The translations under genes were made by a program, and so were the position numbers. The notes beneath the pieces are model-generated. The model ran no database searches. It worked only from the letters and a program-made list of their open reading frames with translations, and had not been told where the DNA came from. From Sphingobacterium siyangense (GTDB lineage Bacteria; Bacteroidota; Bacteroidia; Sphingobacteriales; Sphingobacteriaceae): a DNA stretch of 64,000 nt. Below are positions 44,357 to 53,649 of this stretch, one piece after another (within the stretch, counting starts at the first letter, position 1; every line of letters starts with the position of its first letter). Where the stretch lies: assembly GCF_007830445.1 (NCBI RefSeq), contig NZ_VLKR01000014.1, positions 86,687-150,686 of the forward strand. Reading direction: 5' to 3'.

Positions 44357-44953
44357 TCACTTATCAGTTAAAAAAGAGTCTACAATAGACGGTACTAAGT
44401 TTTTGAAATCTATTACTTTTTGTGATTTTCCATCCAACACCGTAGCGTGTTCAAATTGTTGTTCAATAGCAATTTCTTTGAGTGTCCCAAAGATGTTATA
44501 GTAAAACAACGTGATTCCATCTTCTAAAGATGGATTTTTGGAAAAGTTCATATTTAGAGATTGTGTTAATTTAAAAAACGCCTGCATGTGTTTTTGTTGA
44601 ATTGATCTAACTAACGCACGCATTTCTAAGGAAACAGGGTTTAACTGTTCTCGGATAAATAAGAATATTGTTTTAGGATTATCTAAAAAAATGTTCAGTG
44701 TATCATTTACAAATGTCTTTAAGTTTTCTATCTCTGGATGTATTGTACTGTAATTATTAATCATCCTATCAATACTTGCATCTAACCGTAAGAGTATTTC
44801 ATTTAGTAAATTCTCTTTCGTATTGAAATGAAAATTTACCATCCCTAGACTTAACTGTGCTCCTTGGGTGATATCTCGCATAGTTGTCAAGTGATAACCT
44901 TTTAAGAAAAAAAGTTGTTCTGCTATTATTAGTATTCTTTCTTTGGTATTCAT
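44357..44953 (-). CDS. TetR-family transcriptional regulator
   Basis: 198 residues from the ATG at 44953 (MNTKERILIIAEQLF); an upstream Met would add eight residues. The helix-turn-helix is FLKGYHLTTMRDITQGAQLSLGMVNFHFNTKENLL (about 14-48), here YHLTTMRDI rather than the common YxxTSVxDI. The C-terminal ligand domain has no assignable effector. It lies downstream of the RND operon on the same strand (186 bases from the oprM-like gene), and a palindrome just upstream of its start is a candidate operator. It is the natural candidate repressor of the efflux genes. Confidence 0.88.
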   Translation of the reverse strand: MNTKERILIIAEQLFFLKGYHLTTMRDITQGAQLSLGMVNFHFNTKENLLNEILLRLDASIDRMINNYSTIHPEIENLKTFVNDTLNIFLDNPKTIFLFIREQLNPVSLEMRALVRSIQQKHMQAFFKLTQSLNMNFSKNPSLEDGITLFYYNIFGTLKEIAIEQQFEHATVLDGKSQKVIDFKNLVPSIVDSFLTDK

Positions 44954-44983
44954 ATTTTTCTGCTTACATAGTATCATCCTGAA

Positions 44984-45006
44984 ACTATCGATTTGATATC
45001 GACAGT
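44984..45006. promoter_or_regulatory. candidate TetR-type operator
   Basis: A 23-base imperfect palindrome, ACTATCGAT and ATCGACAGT halves around a centre, lies 31 bases ahead of the tetR-like start. 18 of 23 positions are symmetric, the arrangement expected for a TetR-family autorepression site. Confidence 0.45.
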
Positions 45007-45139
45007 CATCCGTTTTAATATCTATAATTATTTACTTTTTTTCTTCAGTCAATTTAGACTTTGTTTTATCATATTACAACTGAGCTGAAAGCTTTATTTT
45101 TTCACCTTCAGCCCAATTGATTTTTAGAAATAATTCTTG

Positions 45140-46549
45140 CTATTTTAGCCCTCCACCTACAGCTCTATACAAAGCAACTAAATTTGTTAGTTGTGCTAAT
45201 TCTGTATTGACACATGCAAGTTCCGCGGATAAGGAACTCTCTCTAGAGGTTAGGACATCTAAATAGTTTGCCATACCTTGAGTTAATAGTTCTTCAGAGT
45301 ATTCAGAAGCAAGTTTTAAGGATTGGAATTCTTGCTCTTTCAGTACTAATTTATCTTTTGCGCTTTCATAGTTATATAGAGCATCTGAAACTTCTTTAGA
45401 TGCATTCAACACACTTTTCTTGAAATTCAAATAAGATTTTTCCTGGTTGGCTAAAGCTATTTCATGCTGAGTTTTAATCCTTCTTCCATTAAATAGCGGT
45501 TGAGTCAATCCCCCAATAATACTTGAGAACAGTGAGGTAGAGTTGAATAAATCTTCGAACTTGATACTTTGTAGTCCGCCATTCGCCGTTATCCTAAAAG
45601 AAGGATAAAAATTACTCTTAGCTACATTTGTCATTTCAAAAGCCTGTATTAATTCTAATTCCGCGGCTTTAACATCCGGTCTGTTCGTCAGCATCTGCAA
45701 AGGCACGCCAATAACTAAATCTGTATTAATTTTTTGCTCTGGCAAAGTTGTTCGGCTAATTGATTCTGGGTTCTTTCCTAGAAGAATACTAAAGGTATTC
45801 TCTGTGAGTTTAATATTATTTTCGATATCAATTAAGAGAGCTTGAGCATTGTATAACTGTGCCTGAATCTGCTTAACAGCCACTTCGCTTTCCTGTCCAG
45901 ACTCTTTTAATGCTTGAATTGTGGCAATACTATTTTCTCTATTGATAATTGTCCGCTTTGTGATATTTTTTTGTTCATCCAGGGCTAATAGTTGAAAATA
46001 ACTCGTGGCAATTGCTGAAATCAATTGGGTTTTTACCGCTTGATGGAAAGCGACAGATTGCATGTATCCTGCAATAGACGCTTTCTTGTCACTTCGAATT
46101 TTACCCCAAGCATCAATTTCCCATGAGAACTGGCCTGTCAAAGCATAAATTCCAGTATTAAATGTATTATTTGGATTAACCCTGCCTTGCGGAGAATTAT
46201 CCGAAATAACATTATTGGTATAATTCATACCAACATTCAATGTCGGCGCATATCCCCATGCTCCTTGTTTCATGTAGGATTGCGCAATATTTATATTTTC
46301 TAGGGCTGTACGGATGTCAAGATTATTGTTCAGCCCCTCTTGGATATAGTGTGTTAATACAGTATCCGAGAAAAGTGTTTGCCAAGAGACATTAGCCATT
46401 GAGGTGGTATCTTGATGAATTTTATCGGTGCGGTACAGCTGTTCATCCACTACCTCAGGTCTCGTATATTTCTTTGCTACAAAACAGGATTGCATGGTAA
46501 ATACGATAAGAACACATCCTATAATTTGTGATAAATTTTGTTTTTTCAT
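45140..46549 (-). CDS. RND efflux outer-membrane channel (OprM/NodT family)
   Basis: 469 residues. An N-terminal lipoprotein signal ends in MQSC (about 18-21). The two TolC-type repeats follow, with the family segments VSWQTLFSDTVLTHYIQEGLNNNLDIRTALENI, PDVKAAELELIQAFEMTNVAKSNFYPSF and GLTQPLFNGRRIKTQHEIA. It forms the trimeric exit duct for the RND pump. Its start overlaps the last base of the pump gene, so it is translated with it. Confidence 0.94.
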   Translation of the reverse strand: MKKQNLSQIIGCVLIVFTMQSCFVAKKYTRPEVVDEQLYRTDKIHQDTTSMANVSWQTLFSDTVLTHYIQEGLNNNLDIRTALENINIAQSYMKQGAWGYAPTLNVGMNYTNNVISDNSPQGRVNPNNTFNTGIYALTGQFSWEIDAWGKIRSDKKASIAGYMQSVAFHQAVKTQLISAIATSYFQLLALDEQKNITKRTIINRENSIATIQALKESGQESEVAVKQIQAQLYNAQALLIDIENNIKLTENTFSILLGKNPESISRTTLPEQKINTDLVIGVPLQMLTNRPDVKAAELELIQAFEMTNVAKSNFYPSFRITANGGLQSIKFEDLFNSTSLFSSIIGGLTQPLFNGRRIKTQHEIALANQEKSYLNFKKSVLNASKEVSDALYNYESAKDKLVLKEQEFQSLKLASEYSEELLTQGMANYLDVLTSRESSLSAELACVNTELAQLTNLVALYRAVGGGLK

Positions 46550-49500
46550 TATAAATTGTCCTTTCTTTCTATAAATTTCACCGGTTTGATTTTCTCTTGC
46601 ATGTATTGGAATATGACAAAAAGAACAGGGATCACAAATACACCTATAGCAGTTCCGATTAATAACCCAAATGCGGCTCCTGTTGCAATAGAGCGGTTCC
46701 CAACATAGCCTACTCCTTGTGCGAAAACCAACGGCATTAAGCCCAAAATAAAAGCAAAAGAGGTCATTAGAATTGGGCGTAATCGAATCTTGGCACTACT
46801 AATTGCTGCTTCAACAATAGATTCACCAGATTTCCGTCTACTAACAGCGTACTCAACAATTAAAATTGCATTTTTTGCAAGGAGTCCAACTAACATAATT
46901 AAGGCTATCTGGAAGTATATATTATTTTCCAATCCTGCAAATTTCTGTGCAATGAATGCCCCCATAACACCTACTGGCAGAGAAAGAAGTACTGCAAAAG
47001 GCAGTACGTAGCTTTCATATTGAGCAGAAAGTAAAAAGTAGACGAAAATAATACACAAGAAAAAAATGAAAACAGTTTGAGATCCCGCATTTATCTCTTC
47101 TCTTGATAGTCCAGTAAAATCAATACTATAATCTTTAGACAAGGTATGTTTGGCAACTTCTTGAATTGCTCGAATTGCATCACCAGAACTAAAACCTTGA
47201 TTTGGTGCTCCTGTAATATTTGATGAATTGAATAGGTTGAAACGATTTACTGATTGTGGACCAAATACTTTCTTCAGTGATATGAATTGTGTAATCGGGG
47301 CCATTTGACCAGTGCTTGTTTTTACATAAATTTCATTTAAGCTGTTCTCATTCGAACGATATTCAGGTAGCGATTGTACCATTACGCGATACTGTTTTCC
47401 GAACCGCGAAAAATCAGCAGCATAGATCCCTCCCACATAGCCTTGAAGGGCCGAAAAAATATCACTTACGGAAACGCCTGACTCTTTTGCTCGCGGAATA
47501 TTCAATTGCAGTTCATATTGTGCATAATTAGTATTAAAGGATGATTGTGCATATTGAATTTCAGGGCGTAGCATTAATGAATCTAAAAATATCTTAGATT
47601 TTTCGTCAAAATCAGTAAGTTCACCACCTGTGCGGTCTAGTAATTTCATCTCAAATCCGGCAGCATTACCAAAGCCAGACACACTGGGAGGTTGAAAGAA
47701 GATCATCTTCGCATCTTGGAATTTTGTAGCAGCAATTTCGAATAATTTAGAAATAACAACATCACTAGAAAGCTCCGGTGTCAACCTTTTTTCAAATGGA
47801 TCAAGTTTAATAAGTAGCAAACCATAGTTTGAACCTTGCCCATTAATCAGTGATCTTCCCGCATTCACAGATATTGCCTCAATTCCAGGTATCTGCCTAG
47901 CCATCTTTGAAAAATCCTTTTGCAAAGCAGTAACGCGATCCATAGAAGCTCCTGGAGGCAATTCCATATTTCCAATAATGAATCCTCTATCCTCTTTAGG
48001 AATGAAGCCAGTAGGCATTGTCTTGGCTGCAAAAAAGGTGACGCCAATTGATAATAACAGAATTAGGCCAGTAACCCATTTATGTTTAAATAAGAACTTA
48101 AACGAACGACCATATTTTTCGGTCATTTTATTAAATGCAATATTGAATGCAAAAAAGAAACGTTGGAAAAAATTCTTTTTTTGACCTTCTTTTTCAATGT
48201 GTTGTTTTAAAAAAACCGCACATAAAGCAGGGCTTAATGTAAGGGCGTTTACAGCTGAAAGTACGATTGAAATAATCAGAGTTATACCAAATTGCTTATA
48301 GAACACCCCTGTTGGTCCGGTAATAAAGGTAACAGGAATAAATACAGCGGCCATAACCAAAGTGATGGAAACAATAGCCCCTGAAATTTCGCTCATTATA
48401 TTAATACTAGCGGTTAACGCATCCTGTCCCGTATGTTCCATTTTAGCGTGAACTGCTTCAACTACAACAATGGCGTCATCCACAACTATACCGATGGCTA
48501 AAACAAGAGCAAAGAGCGTCAGCAAATTTAAAGAGAAACCGAAAACACTTAAAAAGAAAAATGTTCCAACTATAGCAACTGGAACTGCAATTAAAGGTAT
48601 AAGTGTAGACCTAAAGTCCTGTAAGAAGAAAAACACAACTATAAACACTAAAATAAATGCTTCAATTAAAGTATGTACTACTTTACTCATAGAGGCATCC
48701 AAAACTGTGTTGGTATCCATTAGAACATTATAACCTATTCCTTTTGGAAATTGATCGGACATGTGTTCTAATGATTTGTGTAGATTTTTGATAATCTCTT
48801 GTGCGTTGGATCCTGGAGTTTGATTGATAGACATAACTAATGCCGAATGACCATTAAACTCTGCATGGGTAATGTACGACTGTGCTCCTAATTCTATTTT
48901 AGCTACATCTTTCAGTCGTAATAAATGTCCATTTCCAAGGGCCTTAATTACAATATCTTCGTATTGTTCTTGGGTTTTATATCTTCCGCCATATTTTATG
49001 ACATACTGAAATGCTTCGCCGTTGTTTTCCCCCAATTGTCCTGCAGCAGCCTCTAAGCTTTGTTCATTTAAAACACTTACAACGTCTGATGGAGCAAGAC
49101 CATATGCCTTCATTTTAGCTGGGTTAATCCAAATACGCATGGAATAATTGAGTGCCCCAAATATTTGTGCATCACCGACACCTTCAACCCTTTTTAATTC
49201 AGGAATTACATTTATATTCAAGTAATTCTGAATATAAACTCCATCATAATCTTTGTTGTTTGAATAGAATGATAAAAACATTAGGGGACTGGAAAGTTGC
49301 TTCTGTGTTGTTACTCCGGTACGATTTACCTCACTAGGCAAAAGAGAAACGGCACGGGATACACGATTTTGCACATTTACTGCCGCAATATCTGGATCTA
49401 TCCCTTGTTTGAATATAACTTGGATGTTTGCACCACCATCATTACTGGCAGTTGACATAATATAATCCATACCTTCCACACCGTTCACTTGTTCTTCGAT

Positions 49501-49692
49501 GGGAATTATTACGCTTTGAATCACTGTTTCAGCGTTGGCACCTGGATAATTCGCTAAGATCTGAATAGATGGAGGAGCGATATCTGGATATTGAGTAACT
49601 GGAAGTCCTATTAAACCTAAGACTCCCAGTATAAGAATGAGAATGGAAATAACAGTAGACAATACTGGTCTTTCTATAAAAGTCTTTAACAT
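46549..49692 (-). CDS. RND multidrug efflux pump, AcrB/MexB (HAE1) type
   Basis: 1047 residues. Twelve transmembrane helices with large periplasmic loops. The proton-relay Asp pair is seen in TM4 (GIVVDDAIVVVEAV) and the Lys partner in the C-terminal half (AKNAILIVEYA). Opening LKTFIERPVLSTVISILILILGVLGLIGLPVTQYPDIAPP is characteristic of HAE1 pumps, not of the heavy-metal (CzcA) group. It pumps hydrophobic and amphiphilic drugs across the envelope with the adaptor and channel coded beside it. Confidence 0.95.
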   Translation of the reverse strand: MLKTFIERPVLSTVISILILILGVLGLIGLPVTQYPDIAPPSIQILANYPGANAETVIQSVIIPIEEQVNGVEGMDYIMSTASNDGGANIQVIFKQGIDPDIAAVNVQNRVSRAVSLLPSEVNRTGVTTQKQLSSPLMFLSFYSNNKDYDGVYIQNYLNINVIPELKRVEGVGDAQIFGALNYSMRIWINPAKMKAYGLAPSDVVSVLNEQSLEAAAGQLGENNGEAFQYVIKYGGRYKTQEQYEDIVIKALGNGHLLRLKDVAKIELGAQSYITHAEFNGHSALVMSINQTPGSNAQEIIKNLHKSLEHMSDQFPKGIGYNVLMDTNTVLDASMSKVVHTLIEAFILVFIVVFFFLQDFRSTLIPLIAVPVAIVGTFFFLSVFGFSLNLLTLFALVLAIGIVVDDAIVVVEAVHAKMEHTGQDALTASINIMSEISGAIVSITLVMAAVFIPVTFITGPTGVFYKQFGITLIISIVLSAVNALTLSPALCAVFLKQHIEKEGQKKNFFQRFFFAFNIAFNKMTEKYGRSFKFLFKHKWVTGLILLLSIGVTFFAAKTMPTGFIPKEDRGFIIGNMELPPGASMDRVTALQKDFSKMARQIPGIEAISVNAGRSLINGQGSNYGLLLIKLDPFEKRLTPELSSDVVISKLFEIAATKFQDAKMIFFQPPSVSGFGNAAGFEMKLLDRTGGELTDFDEKSKIFLDSLMLRPEIQYAQSSFNTNYAQYELQLNIPRAKESGVSVSDIFSALQGYVGGIYAADFSRFGKQYRVMVQSLPEYRSNENSLNEIYVKTSTGQMAPITQFISLKKVFGPQSVNRFNLFNSSNITGAPNQGFSSGDAIRAIQEVAKHTLSKDYSIDFTGLSREEINAGSQTVFIFFLCIIFVYFLLSAQYESYVLPFAVLLSLPVGVMGAFIAQKFAGLENNIYFQIALIMLVGLLAKNAILIVEYAVSRRKSGESIVEAAISSAKIRLRPILMTSFAFILGLMPLVFAQGVGYVGNRSIATGAAFGLLIGTAIGVFVIPVLFVIFQYMQEKIKPVKFIERKDNL

Positions 49693-49694
49693 AC

Positions 49695-51110
49695 TTAAAA
49701 AGTTGGTTTGATTGCTTCGTTAATTAATTTAAAATCGATGAGTTGAGGTGTAATTGGCATGCCATTGCGTAGAGTACCCAAACCTGTTCCAACAATGGTT
49801 TCACCTTTAGTGATACCACTGTTGACAATTACCAATTTATTTACTCTTTCGATTACTTCAATTTTTACTGTTTTAGCAGTATCTTTTTCTACTTTGTATA
49901 CATATACCTGTCCTTGTTGTTCAAAAGTGGCCGATTCGGGAACGACAGTTACATCAATGTATTCTGTTGGAATACTTATTGTCCCACTATTACCATTGCT
50001 TAGGATTTGGTCGTTATTTACAAATGAAGCCCTAACTTGTACAGAGCCTGTACTTTGGTTGATCTGGCCTGTTATGGTTTCTATCTTACCAGTGTAAGGA
50101 TAAATTTTCCCATTGACCAAGGTGAGTGTTACCATAGGTAAATGGCTTAATTTCTCTTTTATAGTCTGACCTTTTGTGCTTTCTAAAAAGTTGAAATACT
50201 CTTTTTCTGTCATTGAAAAATAAGCAAACATTTCGCTATTATCGGAAACGACAGTGAGTGGTACGGGATCATTAGGACTAACCAAAGTACCTTTTCGATA
50301 CGGAATAGCACCGACTATTCCATCAATGGGACTTTTCACAATTGCATAGTCAATATTTGCTGTAATACTCTTGTACTGCGCTTTAGCATTTGCAAGTTGA
50401 CTTTTTGCACTGCTTAAGTCAGCCTCCGCAGTTTCTAATTGAATATTGCTGATAATTCCTTTCCTAACAAGGGGCACTAATTTATCGTAATTTACCTGAG
50501 CAACCCTCACTTGGGCTTCAGCAGTTCTGATAGTTGCTTTTGCTGCATCAGCATTCTCGTTCAGCATATTAGTTTCAAGCCGAAAAAGAGGCTGACCTTT
50601 TTTAACAATGCTTCCCTCGTCAACAAAAACTTCAAGAATGTATCCTGAGATTCTAGCACGTACATCACTAGTGACTTTTCCTTGTAAAGTTGTAGGATAT
50701 GAGATTTGCGATTTAACAGTCTGAGTTGGAACTTTTACCACTTGATATTCTTTTGGTTTTGGAGCCGCTTTCTGACCGTTCTGACTACAAGAAGATAATC
50801 CAATAGATAGCAAGAGAATGGCAAAAGAACCTACCATTTTACAATTTATTTTACCAAATATGTTCGCTTGTAATACTTCATTTACTGATGTATTTCTATA
50901 GTCAATCAATCCATGTTTGGATAATGATTGGATGTTATGGAAAACCTGAACTATTCTCTCATGAAAACGCCGGTAAACTCTTATTGATAGCGCTTTGAAA
51001 AATGGAGAATTTGAACTATTAAAAACTCGAAGGTTTTCATTTTTTACCTTGAGAGAAGCATTAATGCTTTTTGGTAAATACCGCTTCTGAATAACGATTG
51101 TTTCTTTCAT
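49695..51110 (-). CDS. RND efflux periplasmic adaptor (AcrA-like), with an N-terminal extension
   Basis: 471 residues from the ATG at 51110. The adaptor proper begins near 50837 (MVGSFAILLLSIGLSSC, lipobox-like LSSC) and comprises the barrel-sandwich, alpha-hairpin (about 160-200 of the adaptor) and beta-barrel domains; 380 residues is normal. The additional 91 residues upstream are open in frame, basic, and not part of the family; if translated, the hydrophobic segment would be an internal anchor. The annotation could equally start at 50837. The stop is two bases before the pump gene. Adaptor, pump and channel form one operon. Confidence 0.9.
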   Translation of the reverse strand: MKETIVIQKRYLPKSINASLKVKNENLRVFNSSNSPFFKALSIRVYRRFHERIVQVFHNIQSLSKHGLIDYRNTSVNEVLQANIFGKINCKMVGSFAILLLSIGLSSCSQNGQKAAPKPKEYQVVKVPTQTVKSQISYPTTLQGKVTSDVRARISGYILEVFVDEGSIVKKGQPLFRLETNMLNENADAAKATIRTAEAQVRVAQVNYDKLVPLVRKGIISNIQLETAEADLSSAKSQLANAKAQYKSITANIDYAIVKSPIDGIVGAIPYRKGTLVSPNDPVPLTVVSDNSEMFAYFSMTEKEYFNFLESTKGQTIKEKLSHLPMVTLTLVNGKIYPYTGKIETITGQINQSTGSVQVRASFVNNDQILSNGNSGTISIPTEYIDVTVVPESATFEQQGQVYVYKVEKDTAKTVKIEVIERVNKLVIVNSGITKGETIVGTGLGTLRNGMPITPQLIDFKLINEAIKPTF

Positions 51111-51436
51111 ACTTATGTGCTGATTAAAACAGACAAAATTGCAGCAATCCAAAAATTATTTCGTTCACATTTGTTAATAAATAAAAAAAGTTTATATGTT
51201 AAAACGCAATATTGATCGGATATACAAGAGATATAATTGAGTAATTGTAAGTGAATTATGATCAATTTATAAACAGTGAATTCTTCGAAAGAGTGAATAG
51301 TTAATTTTAAGAGATTATTTAGGTTGCCCATGGATTTAAATAAAAAAACCAGTAATACCTAAAATCAAGTATTTACTGGTTTATTATGAATCATAAAATA
51401 CAATTCCCTATTTACAAAAACTCATTGGGCTATTTT
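51111..51436. other. gap between the adaptor and the DHA2 exporter genes
   Basis: About 325 bases. No gene beyond short frames. The terminator of the DHA2 gene is at 51345-51383. The promoter of the RND operon probably lies here on the minus strand, but no convincing TAnnTTTG was found. Confidence 0.4.
51345..51383 (-). terminator. terminator of the DHA2 exporter gene
   Basis: AAACCAGTAA and TTACTGGTTT form a stem; read on the minus strand it is followed by TTTTTTTATTT. It separates this gene from the RND operon. Confidence 0.88.
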
Positions 51437-52987
51437 TTAATGATCTGAAATTATCATTGGCATTGGTTGTCCCTTTTTTCTTTTAATTACAAATAACAAG
51501 AGCGGAAGAGAACATGCAAATAGCACTGCTATAAGTAAAAAGGAATCAATATAACCTAACATAGTAGACTGCTTGACAACCACTTTTTCCATCAATCCCA
51601 AAGCTTTCTGATGTGCATCGATGTAACCGGCACCTTTTTCCTGAAAATAGGCTGTGTAACTATTAATGCGGTTAACATACAATATATTGTCGGGTGTAAT
51701 ATGGCTAATAAGATCTGTTCTGTGGACGGCTGTTCTCCTGAAAGAATAGGTATTTACAATAGAGATTCCAAACGAACCTCCAAGCTGGCGCATCATGTTG
51801 TTTAGAGCAGCAGCTTGAGGTATATCTTTGGGTGATACCGAAGATACTGCTAAAACTGTTAGTGGAACTGTTAAAAATGCCATTCCTAAGGCTCTATAAA
51901 TTAAGTTAACACTAATTTGGGTAGAGCTGGAATCAAAATTTATTGTTGACATCTGCCAATTGAAAAATATAAAAAGTATGTAACCTATAGTAACGATGAG
52001 CACTGGGGAAACGCCTCGTTGTAAGGCTTGTCCAGACATCATTAAACCAAACAATGCAATGATAGCACCGGGTAAATTAAGTAGCCCTGTTTGGGTAGGT
52101 GTGAAATTTAAAAGACGTTGCGCGATGATTGGGGTTAAATACACTGAGGTAAACATTCCAATTCCTGTTATGAAAGTTAAGACTGCAGCTATACTTAGAG
52201 TTTTGCTCTTTAGGACCCTCAGATTAACAACAGGATTTTCTATGCTCAGTTCCCAGATTATAAATGCGGTTAGAGACATAACTGATATTACAGTAAACCA
52301 CAGTATATAAGGAGTCGCAAACCAGTCTTCAGTTTCACCTCTTTCTAAAACGGTTTGTAATGTTCCTACACCAATTGCTAATAATGCAATACCCGTCCAA
52401 TCAACTTTTTTTACAATCGTTTTCTCTTTTGGTTCTGTAAGGAGATAATAGGAAGAAACTGCCGCAGCTATTCCAATTGGAATATTAATGAAGAAAATCC
52501 AAGGCCAGCTGTAAACTTCAGTTAAATAACCACCAAGTGTAGGGCCGATAGTTGGTCCTATAAATACTCCCATTCCAAAAAGAGCCCCGGCGATACCTTG
52601 TTTTTCTTTTGGAAATAATTCAAAAACTACCGCTTGGGATACAGAAAGTAAAGCCCCACCTCCAAGCCCCTGTAAAAAGCGAAAAAACACAAGCATCCAG
52701 ATGCTATTAGCCTGACCACACATAAATGAACAAAAGGTGAACAGGATTATGGATCCTATGTAATAAATCCTTCGTCCAAGCTTACTTGTTAAAAATGAAG
52801 TCATAGGAATGACAATTACATTTGCAATAGCGTAAGAAGTTATAACCCATGAAGTATCTTCCAAAGTTGAACCCAGGTTACCGCTCATATATGATAATGC
52901 GACATTAACTATAGATGTGTCTATAAGTTCCATAATAGCCGCAATAATCACGGTAAAAATCAAAAGTTGACGTTTAAACTGACTCAT
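51437..52987 (-). CDS. DHA2-family MFS drug exporter (EmrB/QacA-like)
   Basis: 516 residues with about fourteen hydrophobic segments, as in DHA2. The motifs [19 protein letters not shown] (TM1) and the loop motif GRRIYYIGS are visible, and [41 protein letters not shown] is the antiporter motif C region. It should export hydrophobic cations or similar drugs by proton antiport. It is upstream of the RND operon on the same strand but ends at its own terminator. No EmrA partner is adjacent. Confidence 0.92.
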   Translation of the reverse strand: [516 protein letters not shown]

Positions 52988-53061
52988 TTTTATATGTATA
53001 TGTGTATATGAATGAATGATTAAAGATTCCCAGAATGAGATCCTCTTTATTGGAAAGTATT

Positions 53062-53180
53062 GCCATAGGCCTATTTTTAGAAAGACCTATGGCGTTTTTG
53101 TTGGAGCACAAGGGTTTTTCCTTGTAAGCCTTTTTATTAAAATTTGGGGCGGTTATTTTTATAATGAACCGCTTTTTTTT
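53062..53180. promoter_or_regulatory. three successive hairpins ahead of the DHA2 exporter gene
   Basis: GCCATAGG/CCTATGGC (53062-53093), ACAAGG/CCTTGT (53108-53125) and GCGGTT/AACCGC (53149-53172) lie in the presumed leader of the exporter gene. On the plus strand each is followed by a T run (GTTTTTG, CTTTTTA, eight Ts), so they look like three tandem antisense terminators; as leader RNA on the minus strand they lack terminator T runs. Confidence 0.55.
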
Positions 53181-53271
53181 TCCTGCTTTAGGTGATAAAA
53201 TAATCATAGAAAAAAGTCCAGCTGTAAACAATTCTATTACCAGATAGGATCAAAAAACTCTATATAAGAAA

Positions 53272-53303
53272 ATTGATAGGATCAATAATATGATGCAAAA
53301 GTA
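53272..53303 (-). promoter_or_regulatory. candidate promoter and operator of the DHA2 exporter gene
   Basis: On the minus strand TACTTTTG (53303-53296) matches TAnnTTTG. Just after it, at the expected transcript start, lies a perfect palindrome ATTGAT-AGG-ATCAAT (53272-53286), placed as an operator. No -33 TTG is clear. Confidence 0.45.
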
Positions 53304-53532
53304 TGGAGGAGTATAATAATAGGATTAATACAAAAAGTGGAAAAACTAACACATAATGGAGATTTAAATATTTGTGATGCATTGGTTAATAAAGACTGAA
53401 TTGAATATCAAATAATGGGAACTCAATGATCTTTATTCTAATGAAAATCAAAAAATTCTTACGCCTGGTCACTTTAATCACTTTTTTGTCCTGTTCATTA
53501 AAATTGATCACAATACGTTTTTTTATGCTTTA

Positions 53533-53617
53533 TACCTTTGGCATAAGGATAAAAAACACCTAAAAACTGTAAGGTGTTTTTCACCTGTATTCCCAATAGG
53601 AGTATGCTCGCTATTGG
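53533..53617 (+). promoter_or_regulatory. -7-like box and two hairpins ahead of the gene at 53650
   Basis: TACCTTTG (53533-53540) matches TAnnTTTG. It is followed by a terminator-like hairpin (AAAAACACCT / AGGTGTTTTT, 53552-53581) and a second stem CCAATAG/CTATTGG (53593-53617). They may form an attenuating leader; alternatively the first is a terminator of something else. Confidence 0.35.
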
Positions 53618-53649
53618 ATTGATAAAACATAAAACAGCTCGTTACTTAA

